Assembly: GCA_003008705.1 (NCBI GenBank)
Contig: PDUO01000011.1
Location: 983,956 to 1,047,955 of the forward strand
Source of the DNA: Pezicula radicicola
Lineage: Eukaryota; Ascomycota; Leotiomycetes; Helotiales; Dermateaceae
DNA: 64,000 nt
Direction of reading: 5' to 3'
Shown here: one piece after another, positions 12,505 through 24,098 of the stretch
Layout of the letters: every line of letters begins with the position of its first letter
How positions within the stretch are numbered: position 1 is the first letter of the stretch
Position numbers and translations under genes: made by a program
The notes under the pieces: generated by a model
What the model was told of the DNA's origin: nothing
The model's input: the letters and a program-made list of their open reading frames with translations, nothing else
Database searches by the model: none

Positions 12505-13264
12505 AGATAACCTGTCTCTGTGCTTCACTTTATTATAGCCTTTTTAATACCTCGCCTTGTTTAGCCAGCTAGCCTTGTGCGTTTAATCTTCCATCGGATG
12601 GCAGGTGCCTACACGTCTTGTACTGTTTTATGTCCAGCGGCACCTATTTAATTATGAGGCACTTCAATGAAAAGTACATGTAAATTTTCGAACGTCAACA
12701 CCTCCTACCTGCCTTTTTAGTTGTGACCTTAGGTGAGACCAATATCGTCGAGTTTTCTTGAACATATATTTTCAGAATATGCTACTGAAGGGGTTCGTAG
12801 ACTGCCTAGAAGGTTTAGTCACTCAAATCAAGTCAGTAATTAATTCAAAGGCTAAGTTTCCTCGAGACGATCCGTATCGAAGGCTTCGATTTGCCTGAGC
12901 GTGTGAGGTTGGATTCGTCAAACGCAAGCACATTCATGATTTTTGTATAAAGTACCTTTTCATTCTTTGTGCCTGATAATAGCTAGTGAAGCTACCACGG
13001 CCTATCTCCCCTATGCATGCTCACTTTTGATGATTGAAAATAGCTATTGTCGCCCTACATTTGCGCTGCCATCTTTGTCGCTTAGAAAAATGTTATGAAG
13101 ACTCCAACCCATGATATGCCGCCAACTCCATCGCTCAAGCCATTAGTTCCGCCCCAGCGCCATTATAGCAGCAAGCTTTGACTAAAGCATTCCACACATG
13201 CAAAAAATAGTTATTCCATGCCCCTCCAAACTCCGTAGATTATGCGTAAAAACAAAATGAAAAA
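12505..13264. other. Convergent intergenic region
   Basis: Between the 3' ends of squalene synthase and the F-box gene. No gene, RNA or repeat that I can support. Confidence 0.45.
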
Positions 13265-15114
13265 TCAGTTGATGGTTATAGGGCTTGGGTGTAAATCATT
13301 GTAACAAGACACCTTGAGGGACATGCGCTGACCTCTGAAGAATGCGTTAGGTCCAGTGATCAACCGTCCTTCCTTATCATAACCAATATCACTCAGGCAT
13401 TCGTTTTTCTCAGCAAAACTGGCTCTCGGTCGAACCCGTGCCAGAATGTCAAGGATTTGGTCACTCCAGATTCCTTGGCAGTTGTTACCCTCGAGCAAAA
13501 AGTAAGGGTTCAGCGGCGGAGCGTTTGATTCTATGAATTATCAGCCACGTAGTAGTAATCTGACGCTTTGACAACTTACCAAGATCGATGAATCTGATCC
13601 TAAGTAGCTCTAGTTTTGAGAACTTTTCTAGAGCACGAATTCCAGAAGTGACAAGAGCTTCAAAGGCCGCAATAAACGCGATATCAGTAATACCAGATGC
13701 ATCGGTCCACTTAACCTGTGGTCTGCAGCAATTCTTGACAATCAAATCAATGCTTTTTAGTCGCGAGGTACGTGAATTTGATAGGCGAGCTCCTTGGTCA
13801 AAAAATGAATGGCAGACACGGCCGGTATATACGAGATGCTCGAGTGTGGGTATAGCTTTCCCCATCTCTATGCAGAAGTGAGTCTGTTGGGTGACTTTCC
13901 GGAAAAAGGGAGGACACATTGATTCTCTTCTGTAATCTCCTTCTAGGCAGATATTGAGATAGGTGAGAGTTTGTGGCAGTCGTGGCAAGACCGTAGACAT
14001 GGAAATATATGCTTTCGATTTGGGCTTTGCGTAAGATCCATGCCACTCTTTCAGCATGGGCAACGCGTTTGCTATTAGCTGGAAATCCTCATTTGAACGA
14101 ATAAGATTCCACTGGCCCTTGCACACCAAAGTTTTGATAGTACTCAGAGTAGGTAATCTTGAGGCCACAGCAAAATTTGAACCTGGACGGAAGTATCGGA
14201 CCATAGGCGGCTTCTTTCTTTCACCACCCTCCAAAGTTAAAATGCATGCCTCACCGAATGTCATCTTGACGAACAAGAAAACTTCTTCGAGTGTCGCATT
14301 GTTTGAAGGAATTTGGTATGCGATACCGTTCACTGGTTCCAAGCCCAACATTGCTAGGGGCCGTCCGAACGATCGATCAGGTGTAGTGATAGGAATCCGC
14401 AGAGCTCCTTCAGAAGCCGCATTTTTCTGCTGGAAAACTGGAAACCAGAATTCAATATGCTTGACGTGAGGGCATAGATGAGGGTGCTCAGCGAAGTACA
14501 TCGTAGCTTGCTCAAGAGAGTCACTATCAACGATTAGAGTGCTGTTGAAGCATGATATCTTAGAGTCCTTACACGGTAGCTTTGATCTTCAAATGTCGAT
14601 AAAGTCGGTCTTGTATGAGGTCTCTCCAGGTCTGGCTTACAAGAGCGAGCTCCGAAACCTCACGACGTCTTGCATGTCGCAGTGCTGAGTTCCAACTCCG
14701 CAAAACTTGAGATTTTCCTGATGTTGAATTCCTGCCAGAAGCTGAAGCTCTCACCCCAAACAAATGGTCCAGAATGCATTCGTGTATTTCGGTAGGGAGA
14801 TTGCAGAGTGTCGATCTTGAAAATGATGATTCGAGGGGATCGGAGGAGAATACATCGGCGTACTCTGTTTCCGGCTCATTTATTCGATGGGAGCATAGAA
14901 TCTCGCCCTCCAACAGATCCTGCTTAGGAAAAGGTGTACTAGCCGGTCTGATTGGCGGTACAATAGCACTATCTTTTGGTGGATCTAGCGGTACATTGCG
15001 GATTGCGGTAGGAGTTGAGGGGCCTGGCGTAACGGGAGTTGAAGCAGTTGTGAGAAGAATGAGCTGCAGGTTCTGGCCTGCCTCCTCACGACGCAGAGAC
15101 GTGTCTGTGAACAT
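13265..15114 (-). CDS. F-box domain protein
   Basis: Protein of 583 residues. Exons are 15114-14573, 14523-13580 and 13530-13265 (584 codons). A proline-rich N-terminus is followed by an F-box-like segment (about residues 100-180: LCNLPTEIHECILDHLFG, then SELALVSQTWRDLIQDRLYRHLKI), expected to bind Skp1 in an SCF ubiquitin ligase. The remaining 400 residues resemble the degenerate leucine-rich fold common in fungal F-box proteins (for example MYFAEHPHLCPHVKHIEFWF). I recognise no specific ortholog. An in-frame stop lies a few codons upstream of the chosen ATG. The last exon could end slightly differently because few landmarks exist there. Confidence 0.75.
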
Positions 15115-16229
15115 CTTCGTCTCTCCCTTTCCTAGCTCTCATTGACCGCGCTTCCTGAGTTACTATCGCTGATGGCTGCTCAATCTTGTATGCGGAACGA
15201 GGCCTTGGCCTTAATTCGTATGCTGGAGGTAGGAGAGGGGGTGGTTCGATAGAGACAGGTTTGGTTCGGTTTGGTGGAGCGGTGGCTTTCGGGTCTTTTT
15301 CGCCTTGGTGCAAGGTACTTCGTAGAGGAGGATATGGAAGGGGGAAGGGGTGTTAATACTACTGGCAATTTCACAACGCGGGTCAGTGCCATCAGATAGC
15401 CTAAGGTGGTGCTGAGTTGTCGTTACCTTCCAGACAAGAGACTTGTAGGAGAGCGGTGTTGATTTCGAGCCCAACGCTTTTGTGGAAGGAATGTCGAGAA
15501 ATGAAAGGAAAGGTTTGTGTTGGTTTCTGCGAAGGATGGAGAGATAGATTGGTGGGGAGATTGAGAGATTGTGCCATAGGTAGGCAGTGTCGCGGACACC
15601 GCATCGCATTGACGCAGATTGACAGTACACCAGCGCTAAGCCTAAATTGCGCTTTAACTTCCTATCATCATTTCTTATGCAACTTCTCTACAGCATCCAT
15701 TCTATATTCCTCATTTCGGCACACAATAAGTCACATTGCTCTCTCTCCCCCTAAGATTCACAGCTCCGCTTTTGTGTCTCGCCGTTGTCCATTAGCTGGA
15801 GAGATGCTGCTTGCAGCTTATAGATAGAGCTTGCAGAAGTTTGGCATTTGCACGATGCCTCATTTGTTCTTCATTGTTATTGCTATTTTGGAAGTCGTGC
15901 CGCAGCTCTAACATCGATTTATTTTTTGACATTGAACCTTCCCCAAGGCCTCGCAAGACCTATCTATCATTGTGCCTAATCCTGACGATTCCTTGGGGAA
16001 AAGCTCGCAAAGATTTTGACCTCCAAAAACGCCACTTGCGGATGGTCTCTCATATGTCGAATAAATCCTATAGGATTATGAGGATCATAGACTAGCACAC
16101 CGTATGGAGCCTCTCGTGTCACGATACGTATCTTAATGCATGTCATTTAGCCCAACTCTCTTGCTGCGAAGCCCATCAAGCATACATGTAGTTCATGATA
16201 TGTACGCTAAGGATTAGGAGGGCTATTGA
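15115..16229. other. Intergenic between F-box gene and acyl-CoA dehydrogenase
   Basis: About 1.1 kb with no supported gene. The longest plus-strand frame (15417-15827) has no recognisable domain and overlaps the probable F-box promoter. Confidence 0.4.
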
Positions 16230-17824
16230 TCACAGCTTCGAGAGCTCCGACTTCCTAGAACCCACGTAGCCAAAAAGGTATGCTGCTATTTTTCGCATTT
16301 GAATCTCCTCGCTACCTTCGGTGATTCGGTAACGACCTACTATGTCAGTGGTGGGCCTTATCAATCAAAGTTTGCATATATCTTACGATGGTGTCGATAG
16401 ATGTGCTCAAAGCTAACATTAAAAAGTGTATCAGAACTCTCCACTTCAAGTCGTCTATATCTGATAGGACAGGTACCTCTTGTGTCTGGAATATCCAATT
16501 CCACCTTCAATACGCATTAGCTATGTACACTTAAAGACAGAGAGGTTCTATCACTCACCATGAATTTGCATTGCTCGGTCTGCCGCTTGGGTACATAGGC
16601 GATTCGCCCAAAACTAGTATATGTTAACAAGCGGCCAAGAAAACCTCCGAGAGAGATTGTACGTTGCACATGGACACCTTGTCTCCGAGGTCTTGCTCGA
16701 TCTCCTTCTGTGTCATCTGATCCATTTGGCTTGCTGTTTTCAAGATCAACAACTTCAACATCTCAGCCTGAGTCGCCAATTCAACGATAGGGAACTGAAT
16801 CCCTTGATTCGTGGCAAGTTCCTTTCCGAAAGGCTTCCGCTTTCTGGCATACTTGATACTCTCTTCAATGCAGTATTCTGTAGCCCCTAAGGAACTCGCT
16901 GCCTGTCTGACTCGATTCTCGTGGACAAATGTCTGGGCAATGGCTAGTCCTAGTCCTGGAGTTCCAAGGACTGCAGAATCCGGAACGAACACATCTGTAA
17001 ATGACAGCGTTGCATGATCTGTTGGCATATTGAAGGTCCACTCGAAGGACTTGATGTGGAATCCTGGGGTGTTTCTTGGCACGAAGAATGCTGTAATCCC
17101 CTGGGCATCACCAGCCTTGCCGTGACTTCTTGCAAATACAAGACAGTGAGTTGCTACGTGCATCCCAGTAATCCACATCTTGCCACCATTAATTAGCCAA
17201 CCATCAACACCACCTCTTTTTGTTTTGCTGGCATGAGTAAACATATGAGTGGCATCACTTCCATGGTTGGGTTCTGTCAATCCAAAGGCATAAGATCTCT
17301 TTCCTTCGAGTCTTCCAGTAATAAACTCCTTTTTCTGTTCTATAAATCTCATCAACGAAAGCCAAATAAAAGAGGACATGAGTTACTCAAAACTCACCTG
17401 CAGTCCCAAATTCCTTAACCATAAGCACATCCGGAAAGTTTCCCACAATACTATGCTCATTCTGCAAATCATTAAAAAGTCCCAATCCCTTCTTCGCCAA
17501 ATGCATCCTAATAGCCGCCATCCAAAGATTTCCTCCATTGCGACCTCCAAACTCCTCAGGTAGACAAAATCGATAAAATCCAGCTTCATCAGCAAGTTTC
17601 CGTGCTTTTCTCAGAAGGTCTTCCCATTCTTCACGGGGAAGACCTCCTTTATCCCAATCTGTTCGAGCGTGTTCTCTACGGTGATCGAAAAAACGGTCAT
17701 TGTCATCTTGGGCTTGCAGAGGTGCTATTTTAGTGGCTATGAATTTGTCGAGGTCGGAGAGGTAAGTGAGTAGGTCTGGGGGGAGAGAGAAGGACATTGT
17801 GCCGAATGAGGGGTTTGGTGCCAT
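16230..17824 (-). CDS. Acyl-CoA dehydrogenase family protein
   Basis: FAD-dependent acyl-CoA dehydrogenase, 439 residues, probably oxidising an acyl-CoA in mitochondria or peroxisomes; the substrate is unknown. Exons are 17824-17398, 17339-16663, 16613-16559, 16504-16477, 16412-16387 and 16336-16230, totalling 440 codons. Visible marks are the N-terminal helical domain, the FAD/substrate region FGLTEPNHGSDAT, the beta domain with GGKMWITGMHVATHC, the C-terminal helices with ENRVRQAASSLG and YARKRKPFGK, and the closing blocks QIHGGIGYSRHK and YRITEGSEEIQMRK. Three tiny 3' exons (55, 28 and 26 nt) were placed by this conserved C-terminus. No clear mitochondrial presequence is seen. Confidence 0.9.
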
Positions 17825-18848
17825 TTTCAGAAGTTCTGATATGCCATTTGAGACTTTTCTTTCATGAGTTTTTCATCTGTAGAGGGAACACAATACGGCT
17901 ATACTTAGATATAGAGGTATTGGACCAGGGATGTGGAGAGATGTGGCGGGGTAATATTGCGGGGTGCTTTAGCCTCGGAATTCAAATAGGCGATGTTGTT
18001 ACTGGTAGCCGACGAATTGTGTGTCAAGACTCATCAACAGTAAGTAGATTTGAAGTTACACTACCGGCACTGTTTTTGACTCAAAGAGAGCAAATTAAAG
18101 TGTCTTTTTCAAGGCCCCAATAAAGGACATTTTTCTCAGAAAAAGAGGGTACTTCAAGAAACTCATTCTCGCACGCATCGCATATTAAGTTTTTCAGCAT
18201 TCTTCGATCTTGAAACTAAAATCAAAATTACTAAACAATGAAGTCCTTAATTTCTCCAATTTAAAGCTCCAAGTACGAAATATTCTCAATTACATAATTC
18301 AGCTCAAATTCTAGACCATCCAGACTACAGTAACTTCCCAAGGAGTTTACAGCACTTGAAGTTTCGATAGTCTAGAGAGTTTCAACCTGGAATCTAGAGA
18401 GCCGTTTGATCTCTATTTGGTCTCTGGTTTGATGTTATAGCGCAATACACGTTGAATGTTCTTTGAAAGCTTTACAAGAAAGTCACATTAGAGCAAAGAG
18501 ACCATGAGTCGAACTTCGAATATGGTCATTAGTCAAAGTTGTCTTCTCCCTGGTCCCATTTAATTTGAAAGCATTATTCTCTAATCTCAGACAAGCCCGT
18601 CACCTAACTAACTACGTTATTTCAACCTTTGTACTTGAGCTGAAATTCATGACTTTGCAAAGTGTAGAGCATCTTTCTACAGTCTCATTCAAATGAACAT
18701 CATAACCTCTAGTTCACCATCAACCATTCACCATACGTCATACACCTCCCCGGCTCATCTCCGGCTCTAGATACCCCTCCTAATCCTGTCCACCACATAG
18801 TACCTACATATTATACGCAAAAAGCGAACTCCGAAACAAAAAACTAAA
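17825..18848. other. Intergenic, upstream of acyl-CoA dehydrogenase
   Basis: About 1 kb, moderately AT-rich, with no supported gene. It ends at the tRNA-Val gene. Confidence 0.45.
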
Positions 18849-19005
18849 GGCCGATTGGTGTAGTGGTTATCACATCTGCTTTACAAGTAACTTTCCCAAG
18901 TTTACTCTAACGCAGTTGGTGTAAGTTGTCACTTCCTCTCTCAAAAACTTCCAATCAGTAGATTAATTCGAGAATACAGCGCAGGTTCGATCCCTGCATC
19001 GGTCA
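18849..19005 (+). tRNA. tRNA-Val (anticodon UAC) interrupted by two insertions
   Basis: The acceptor stem (GGCCGAT with ATCGGTC, one G-U pair), D arm (GTGTAGTGGTTATCAC), anticodon TAC (18882-18884), T arm (GCAGG-TTCGATC-CCTGC) and A discriminator are all present. The A box is at 18856-18866 and the B box GGTTCGATCCC at 18984-18994. Exonic parts are 18849-18885, 18911-18920 and 18980-19005, summing to 73 nt, the normal tRNA-Val length. Insertion 1 (18886-18910, 25 nt) is at the usual 37/38 site. Insertion 2 (18921-18979, 59 nt) lies in the variable loop between positions 47 and 48 and runs GTAAGT to TACAG. Pair 27-43 is a T-T mismatch. The gene may be active with an unusual second intron, or a pseudogene. 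Confidence 0.82.
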
Positions 19006-19018
19006 ATCCAATGTTTCC

Positions 19019-19023
19019 TTTTT
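19019..19023 (+). terminator. Pol III terminator of the tRNA-Val gene
   Basis: A run of five T residues begins 14 bases after the discriminator base, as expected for RNA polymerase III termination. It supports the idea that the gene is a transcription unit. Confidence 0.6.
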
Positions 19024-19640
19024 ACTCTTTTATTTGAGTTGATATGCTTTTACTATACAGATTTGAGGTCTTTAATCTTTTGCAATTTTCGTGTGTGAAG
19101 TTTTTTTTGGGGGGAGGTTTTTTAGCGAAGTTATTCTGGTGGGTATTGTTCGGTACAGTAAGTAGTAGGGTTAGTACAGTTGAAATAGTTGGTTGCACTT
19201 ATCAGGTGTATGTTACCTACCTACTTTTAATTAAGAGAATTCTTTCCAGCATCCTTTCTCTTCTGTGTTAACAAACGAAAACAAATGGCAACACAAATTA
19301 AGCTGACACATACTCGATTGTACTTATTTGTATCTGGAAATACCTCTAGGCTTACAGAGCTAAGGGCAAGCATGATGTGGTCTCTTTGATATACTACCTG
19401 TGGAGAGTTTACAAAGCAGTTGGTTTCTTAGGACAATATATAGCTTGGTTGTCAATCTTGGGTGTTGCTTTGAGGGAAGTTGTGATGTTGGTAGTTGTAA
19501 TTAGTAACTACAACAGTACTTTCTCTCATCTAACGCATTGTTGCTACCCTTAAAAAAGACAAACAAGTATTTTCAATTTCACAAGAGCTAGGACATATTC
19601 TCACAGAGTTGTCTGTTTCTTAATAATTTGTACTAGCCTC
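19024..19640. other. Intergenic between tRNA and LRR gene
   Basis: About 0.6 kb with no supported gene. It includes a G run near 19108-19116. Confidence 0.45.
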
Positions 19641-22311
19641 CTACTGTTGCCTAATAACCTTAACTTCGCCCTTCCAGTGGCCTAGCAAAGCAATTCTCAC
19701 TGGATCTCTATCCATCCCCAATCTCATAGCCTTCTCATGCGCAGCCCTCTTCTCCCTTCGAAAACTAGAGAGCTCCGATATAATATCAATCGGATGTTCT
19801 AAATCAACAGGACTCGTTGGAGTCTCTCTAAAGATCATCCCATCATCCACTACCCGTGGTGAGTCAATCCGGCCCTCGCTAACTAACAATGAATTATCGT
19901 CCTCTCCGAAAAACGTGAAATCCATCTCTGAGGCCTCCATGAACATCTCGCTGTCCGCATCTTCCGTCGAGGATTTTGTGATTTTCGTGAAGCTATCTCC
20001 TCGTTTCCCCCTAGGCGAGTGTGGCGATTTTGGAGGTTCTAGGGTCTCTGGAGAAGAGGACATCTCTAAGACGAGTCGTTTTAAGTTGATCTCACTCCGT
20101 GAAGGCTTAGTCCCGTTCGCTATTCGAGCCTCAAGTCTCGCGAGTTCGTCTTGCTCTGCACATTCTTGCATAAACATTCGCAGTGCTTCCACTACGCGAC
20201 ACTTTCGAGTCATGGTTGGAACATCCGTTAGAATGAGAGTCTCTAGATTGGGTAGCATTGATGGTTTCAGTCTGCCGGGGTGCCTCTCGGCCTGAAGTTG
20301 AGATCGACGCTGGACTAGTTTTATTACCATTTCTTGTGGATTCAATGTTCGACTTTTTTTTTGTGTGAGACTACGCGAGAAGTCCTCCTGTACAGCGTAT
20401 GTATTTAAGTGTTCCTCGCGTCCAGAAACTAGAACTTCTTTCGTAGGGCGTGCTAGAGATGGTGGTGTAGAGACTTCTTTACTCCGAATATCTGATAGCG
20501 TATATTGGTAATGGCCAAGTTGGTCCCGAGTTGGAAATCCATCTGAAACTACCACTTTAGGAGCATTAGATTGGACCTTTTCTGAGGACTGAGGCGTAAG
20601 CAGTCTAGCTGAATTGCTTTCTATAGAAGGTGAGGCAGATTCCAACGTGGTACCGTTACGATCATGAGGGTGTGAATTCATTCTTTGTGTGTTAGGATTT
20701 AGAATAGAGAGGGGCTTTGGAATAGAAGTAACTGCATCAGGGGAGAGCTCATATTGAGGTACATCGGCTAGCAGTTCAACAGCAACAACAGAGCCCTCTA
20801 GTTCATGAAGCACTGCAGAGGTATCTGGTTTCGTTGCATCGAGTTCGTATCGCAAACCATCGCTTGAAAGCTCAAATATCCCTTCCTTGGGGGAGTCTGG
20901 AGATACGGTTGTATCTTCGTCAGAAAACGGATATTCTGTGATGATGGCGTGGTGAAGACGTAAGGATGTGACGTTCTTGAACGCCTGTATAAACGAACTA
21001 GGGTCTAACTTCTCTAAATACGTAGCTCTTCGACTCCCTGGCAGACCAGGTGATAACAATTCAACAGGCTGCTCGAGGCAATATAACGATCCACAGTCTA
21101 GAAACTGGAGCTTTGGATATTGTAAGAGCCTACTCAGCCCCCCTACCGTGATATTGTTGCAGGCTAAGTAGAGATGACTGAATTTAGCTGGAAGACCATC
21201 TTGGATAAATAAGTGACCATCGAATCCACTTGTTAACCCTTTGACGACAAAGCTCTCTAGGCCATCAAACGGGCCGAGGATAGGAGTGTCTGCCACAGAT
21301 GTGCGTCTGATACTCAGTGATGTATAATCGTTATACAGTGTGTTTTCACACCATCTGAACGGCAAGTTCACACCTGGGAGACCGCCAATGAGGTTTGTTA
21401 TTCCCTTGAACAGTTGTTAGCATTGTTGTTGGAATCTGGGAAGGGAGGTACCACCTTTTCGGTAAGAAAATTATGACTGACGTCCAAACTCCGAATGTGG
21501 CTCGAAGAACCAAATGCAAAGTAGTCGACATCGTCATCCCGCAACCCACAGTGACTGAGTTTTAGAACTCGAAGATAAGATAGTGAAGCAATCTGACGTA
21601 GGACACTAGGATTCCTTGCACCTCTGGTGGAAGATAGGTCTAGGTAGATGAGATCTGGGAAATGGGACAGAGCGACTGCTAGGCTTGTTCCAGTTGTGTT
21701 TTCACAATAGGAGGCAATCAGTAACCTCAAGACATACTGCGTTGGATTCTCAAATGGTGTACCATTGCTGCGATGGACTGCTTGTAGCGATTGATGATCA
21801 AAAAATGATAGATTGGAGACAATCAGTGCCTGAAGCGAGGGGAGACGATCTAAGATATCTCGGAGCCAACCTTCCTGGGGCCCGTCGTAGAGTTCTGGCT
21901 GGGCTGGTGGTATGTGAAGCGTGTGGGTCAGTCGTCGAACGTCAAGTCTTGTTCTCTTGAGTAACCTCTTGAATCGGGTGAGAGCCACTGCTGCACGTGA
22001 GTAAAATAATGGCATTGGGGGCCGAAATGCCCAGAATTTGGACTAGACTTTAATTCTTGCAACCTAGAAACATCGGGGAAGGGGTTTGAATACTACAGAT
22101 TTGTCCACTTACAATAGACACCATCGCAGTCAGACCCAAAACGACATGCAGGATTCGCCCACAAATACGGCGAGAAGATATGGTGGAATAGGGAAGAGAC
22201 TAAACACGCTGAATAGAGGTCACTTTGCTGGACATAGGGCGCCACAATCCTCCACAGATCCTCGTCTTTCCTGAAATGGTACGACGGCGCAGGTCGCCAG
22301 ATGTTGGCCAT
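19641..22311 (-). CDS. F-box-like/leucine-rich-repeat protein
   Basis: Protein of 832 residues. Exons are 22311-22113, 21990-21455 and 21404-19641 (833 codons). An F-box-like N-terminus (EDLWRIVAPYVQQSDLYSAC, then LVSSLFHHIFSPYLWANP) is followed by leucine-rich repeats (LIYLDLSSTRGARN, LRVLKLSHCGLRDDD, IRSLDVSHNFLTEK, LYLACNNITVGGL). A long, Ser/Pro/acid-rich half follows, with a further LRR-like patch (LPNLETLILTDVPT). The role is unknown; an SCF substrate receptor or scaffold is plausible. The start is the ATG of MANIWRPAPSYHF; codons upstream in frame lack an ATG. The exon 1/2 junction used a late acceptor because earlier ones run into stops. Confidence 0.78.
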
Positions 22312-22903
22312 GAGAAGGGACAACGTCAAGAATACATCAAAGATGGCGCCTACATCACTCAGCCTCGAAATCTAGAGGCGAAACGAGCAGATGAAGCAGA
22401 GCTTGGTAGAAGGATGTTAGGAAGCATCGTGCATCTTTTCCAGGCCACACCACGATGAGATGAATTATGGGGTTCGAGAGAGCCAAGACGCCAACATGCT
22501 GAAGCTGAAAATAGGGATGCGCGTGGACGGTTGTCGATCCTTGCGCCGTCGAGAACGAGCATTTGGTTGGGTCCTCGAGGGCCCTAACTCGGGTGCTGTG
22601 CCGCAGCGACGACTTTGCTACGGTAATTTATTTGCTTGCAGCGCCCTGGACCTACCACAGCGGCTCGTTACACGATATCCTACAAGACATGTTCCACTTC
22701 TAGTAGCTATCCATAGACAATTTGTCTTGCCAGCAATAAGAACATGCTGGAATACACACATCACCTCGAAGATTTACACTTCAGGTACATTTCTTTCCAG
22801 CTGGATTTCTTTCATTATAGACTTGGAAGACTGCTGATACCTCGCTCCGCACTTGACCTGACCTTTGACTGTTTTGTCTTTGCAAGCAGAAATAAATCAG
22901 ACG
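22312..22903. other. Intergenic between LRR gene and bHLH gene
   Basis: About 0.6 kb upstream of the LRR gene. No supported gene. Confidence 0.4.
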
Positions 22904-23974
22904 TCAGCCACTTGTGGACAGATTCTCAAATGCCACAATCCGCAACTGCAACCCAGCAATCTCGACTTGGAGCCTACCACGCTCTTCCCCGGAGTCCATC
23001 TCGCTCTTCTCCAGATCCTGAATGTACTCCAATGCGCGAGTCAAAATTGCTGCTTTGCCGATCTTTTGCTGCTGTCCAGTAGCCCTGACGTTACTCAACT
23101 CCGTCTCTGTCGTCTCGTCACACTCGTCGTCGTCTTGAGATTTTGACATGTTGGACGACGAGCTGGACAACTCGAGGCAGATAGAAGGGATCCCTTGTCT
23201 AAGACAGTCGATCTTCTCGTTCAGATTGGTACGGTACCGCTTCTCAATTGCATTATGACCCTTCCGGGATTGGCTAAGGAGTTTCCGATTGTCGTCTTCG
23301 TCATAAGCTACCGCTTTTCTCTTCTTTGTCTTTCGCAGAGCGACTTTCATAGGCGGCTTAATTGACGGCGAGGGAGAGAGTACTGAGCTTGATGTTACTG
23401 GTGAGAGTGTGGGTGACGGCGCCTCTTCCTGCGAAGTAGGTTTGAGAGAGATGTATTGGTTTTCGTCGTTAGACATTGTTGTACCTAAGAGGCTAAGCTC
23501 TCCGGCTTCTGTTAGCGATGGGAAGCTTCGAAAAGGTCCTCGTTCATCTTGGGAAGTATCTTGAAAAAAGTTCGTTTGTTTAAGGCCTTCCACTAACACT
23601 GTTTCAGCCTCCAGACTGAGTGGTACTTCCAGAAGCCTATAGAACATAGCATCGCCGAAAGGGAACTCAGTCGCGGAGCTGTAGGGCTCGAAGGTGCGTT
23701 CTGTGCCTTGGGTTTGATGGCTCGAGATCCAGCCCTCTTTGAGTGAGGAGAAAGTGCTTGTTGAACTTACCTTTCCACCGAGTATTGGAGTGTATCCGGC
23801 AGCATTTAGCTCAGTGTCGGGGCCTTCCCAGCCCATCCAGTCATTCCATTCAGCCATACCGAAAGGGAGACCGTTAGGATTTTTGATGTCAATGAGCTCG
23901 CTCTCAAGACTGAGAGGTGGTGCTCTTACACTCTCGAGGCCTTCATAGTTATCTACGGGCCCAGGCTGCATCAT
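22904..23974 (-). CDS. bHLH transcription factor with SREBP-type basic region
   Basis: Nuclear DNA-binding protein of 356 residues in one coding exon. The basic helix-loop-helix (about residues 236-325) reads RKGHNAIEKRYRTNLNEK then IDCLRQGIPS; after an acidic, serine-rich loop the second helix is KIGKAAILTRALEYIQDLE. The Tyr in EKRYR is diagnostic of SREBP-like bHLH proteins, which bind sterol regulatory elements as well as E-boxes. Unlike membrane-bound SREBPs there are no transmembrane segments. A basic stretch (RKTKKRK) is a likely nuclear signal. Start: first ATG of MMQPGP. A branch-point-like gcttaac and a tag just upstream could be the 3' end of a leader intron, so the true N-terminus may lie further upstream. 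Confidence 0.85.
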   Translation of the reverse strand: MMQPGPVDNYEGLESVRAPPLSLESELIDIKNPNGLPFGMAEWNDWMGWEGPDTELNAAGYTPILGGKVSSTSTFSSLKEGWISSHQTQGTERTFEPYSSATEFPFGDAMFYRLLEVPLSLEAETVLVEGLKQTNFFQDTSQDERGPFRSFPSLTEAGELSLLGTTMSNDENQYISLKPTSQEEAPSPTLSPVTSSSVLSPSPSIKPPMKVALRKTKKRKAVAYDEDDNRKLLSQSRKGHNAIEKRYRTNLNEKIDCLRQGIPSICLELSSSSSNMSKSQDDDECDETTETELSNVRATGQQQKIGKAAILTRALEYIQDLEKSEMDSGEERGRLQVEIAGLQLRIVAFENLSTSG

Positions 23975-24040
23975 CCTACGAGGTATGTTAAGCAATAAAT
24001 GAATGCTGTCAGGTGAAGATAAAGAGTATCAAGCGTCAAG

Positions 24041-24098
24041 TGATTGTTGTGATTGTTGTGATTGTTGTGATTGTTGTGATTGTTGTGATTGCTGTGAT
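24041..24098. repeat. 9-bp tandem repeat
   Basis: Six copies of tgattgttg (the last with one change, tgattgctg) followed by tgat, in the leader or promoter of the bHLH gene. Confidence 0.95.

Noticed and set aside
15417..15827. 136-codon plus-strand frame in the F-box upstream region
   Set aside because: No signal peptide, domain or splice pattern; composition is like the surrounding noncoding DNA.
18886..18979. Reading the tRNA-Val interruption as one long 37/38 intron
   Set aside because: A single intron leaves no 3' anticodon stem; 18911-18920 are needed to supply it and the variable region.
22460..22837. 125-codon plus-strand frame between the LRR and bHLH genes
   Set aside because: No domain or conserved motif; unlikely to be a gene.
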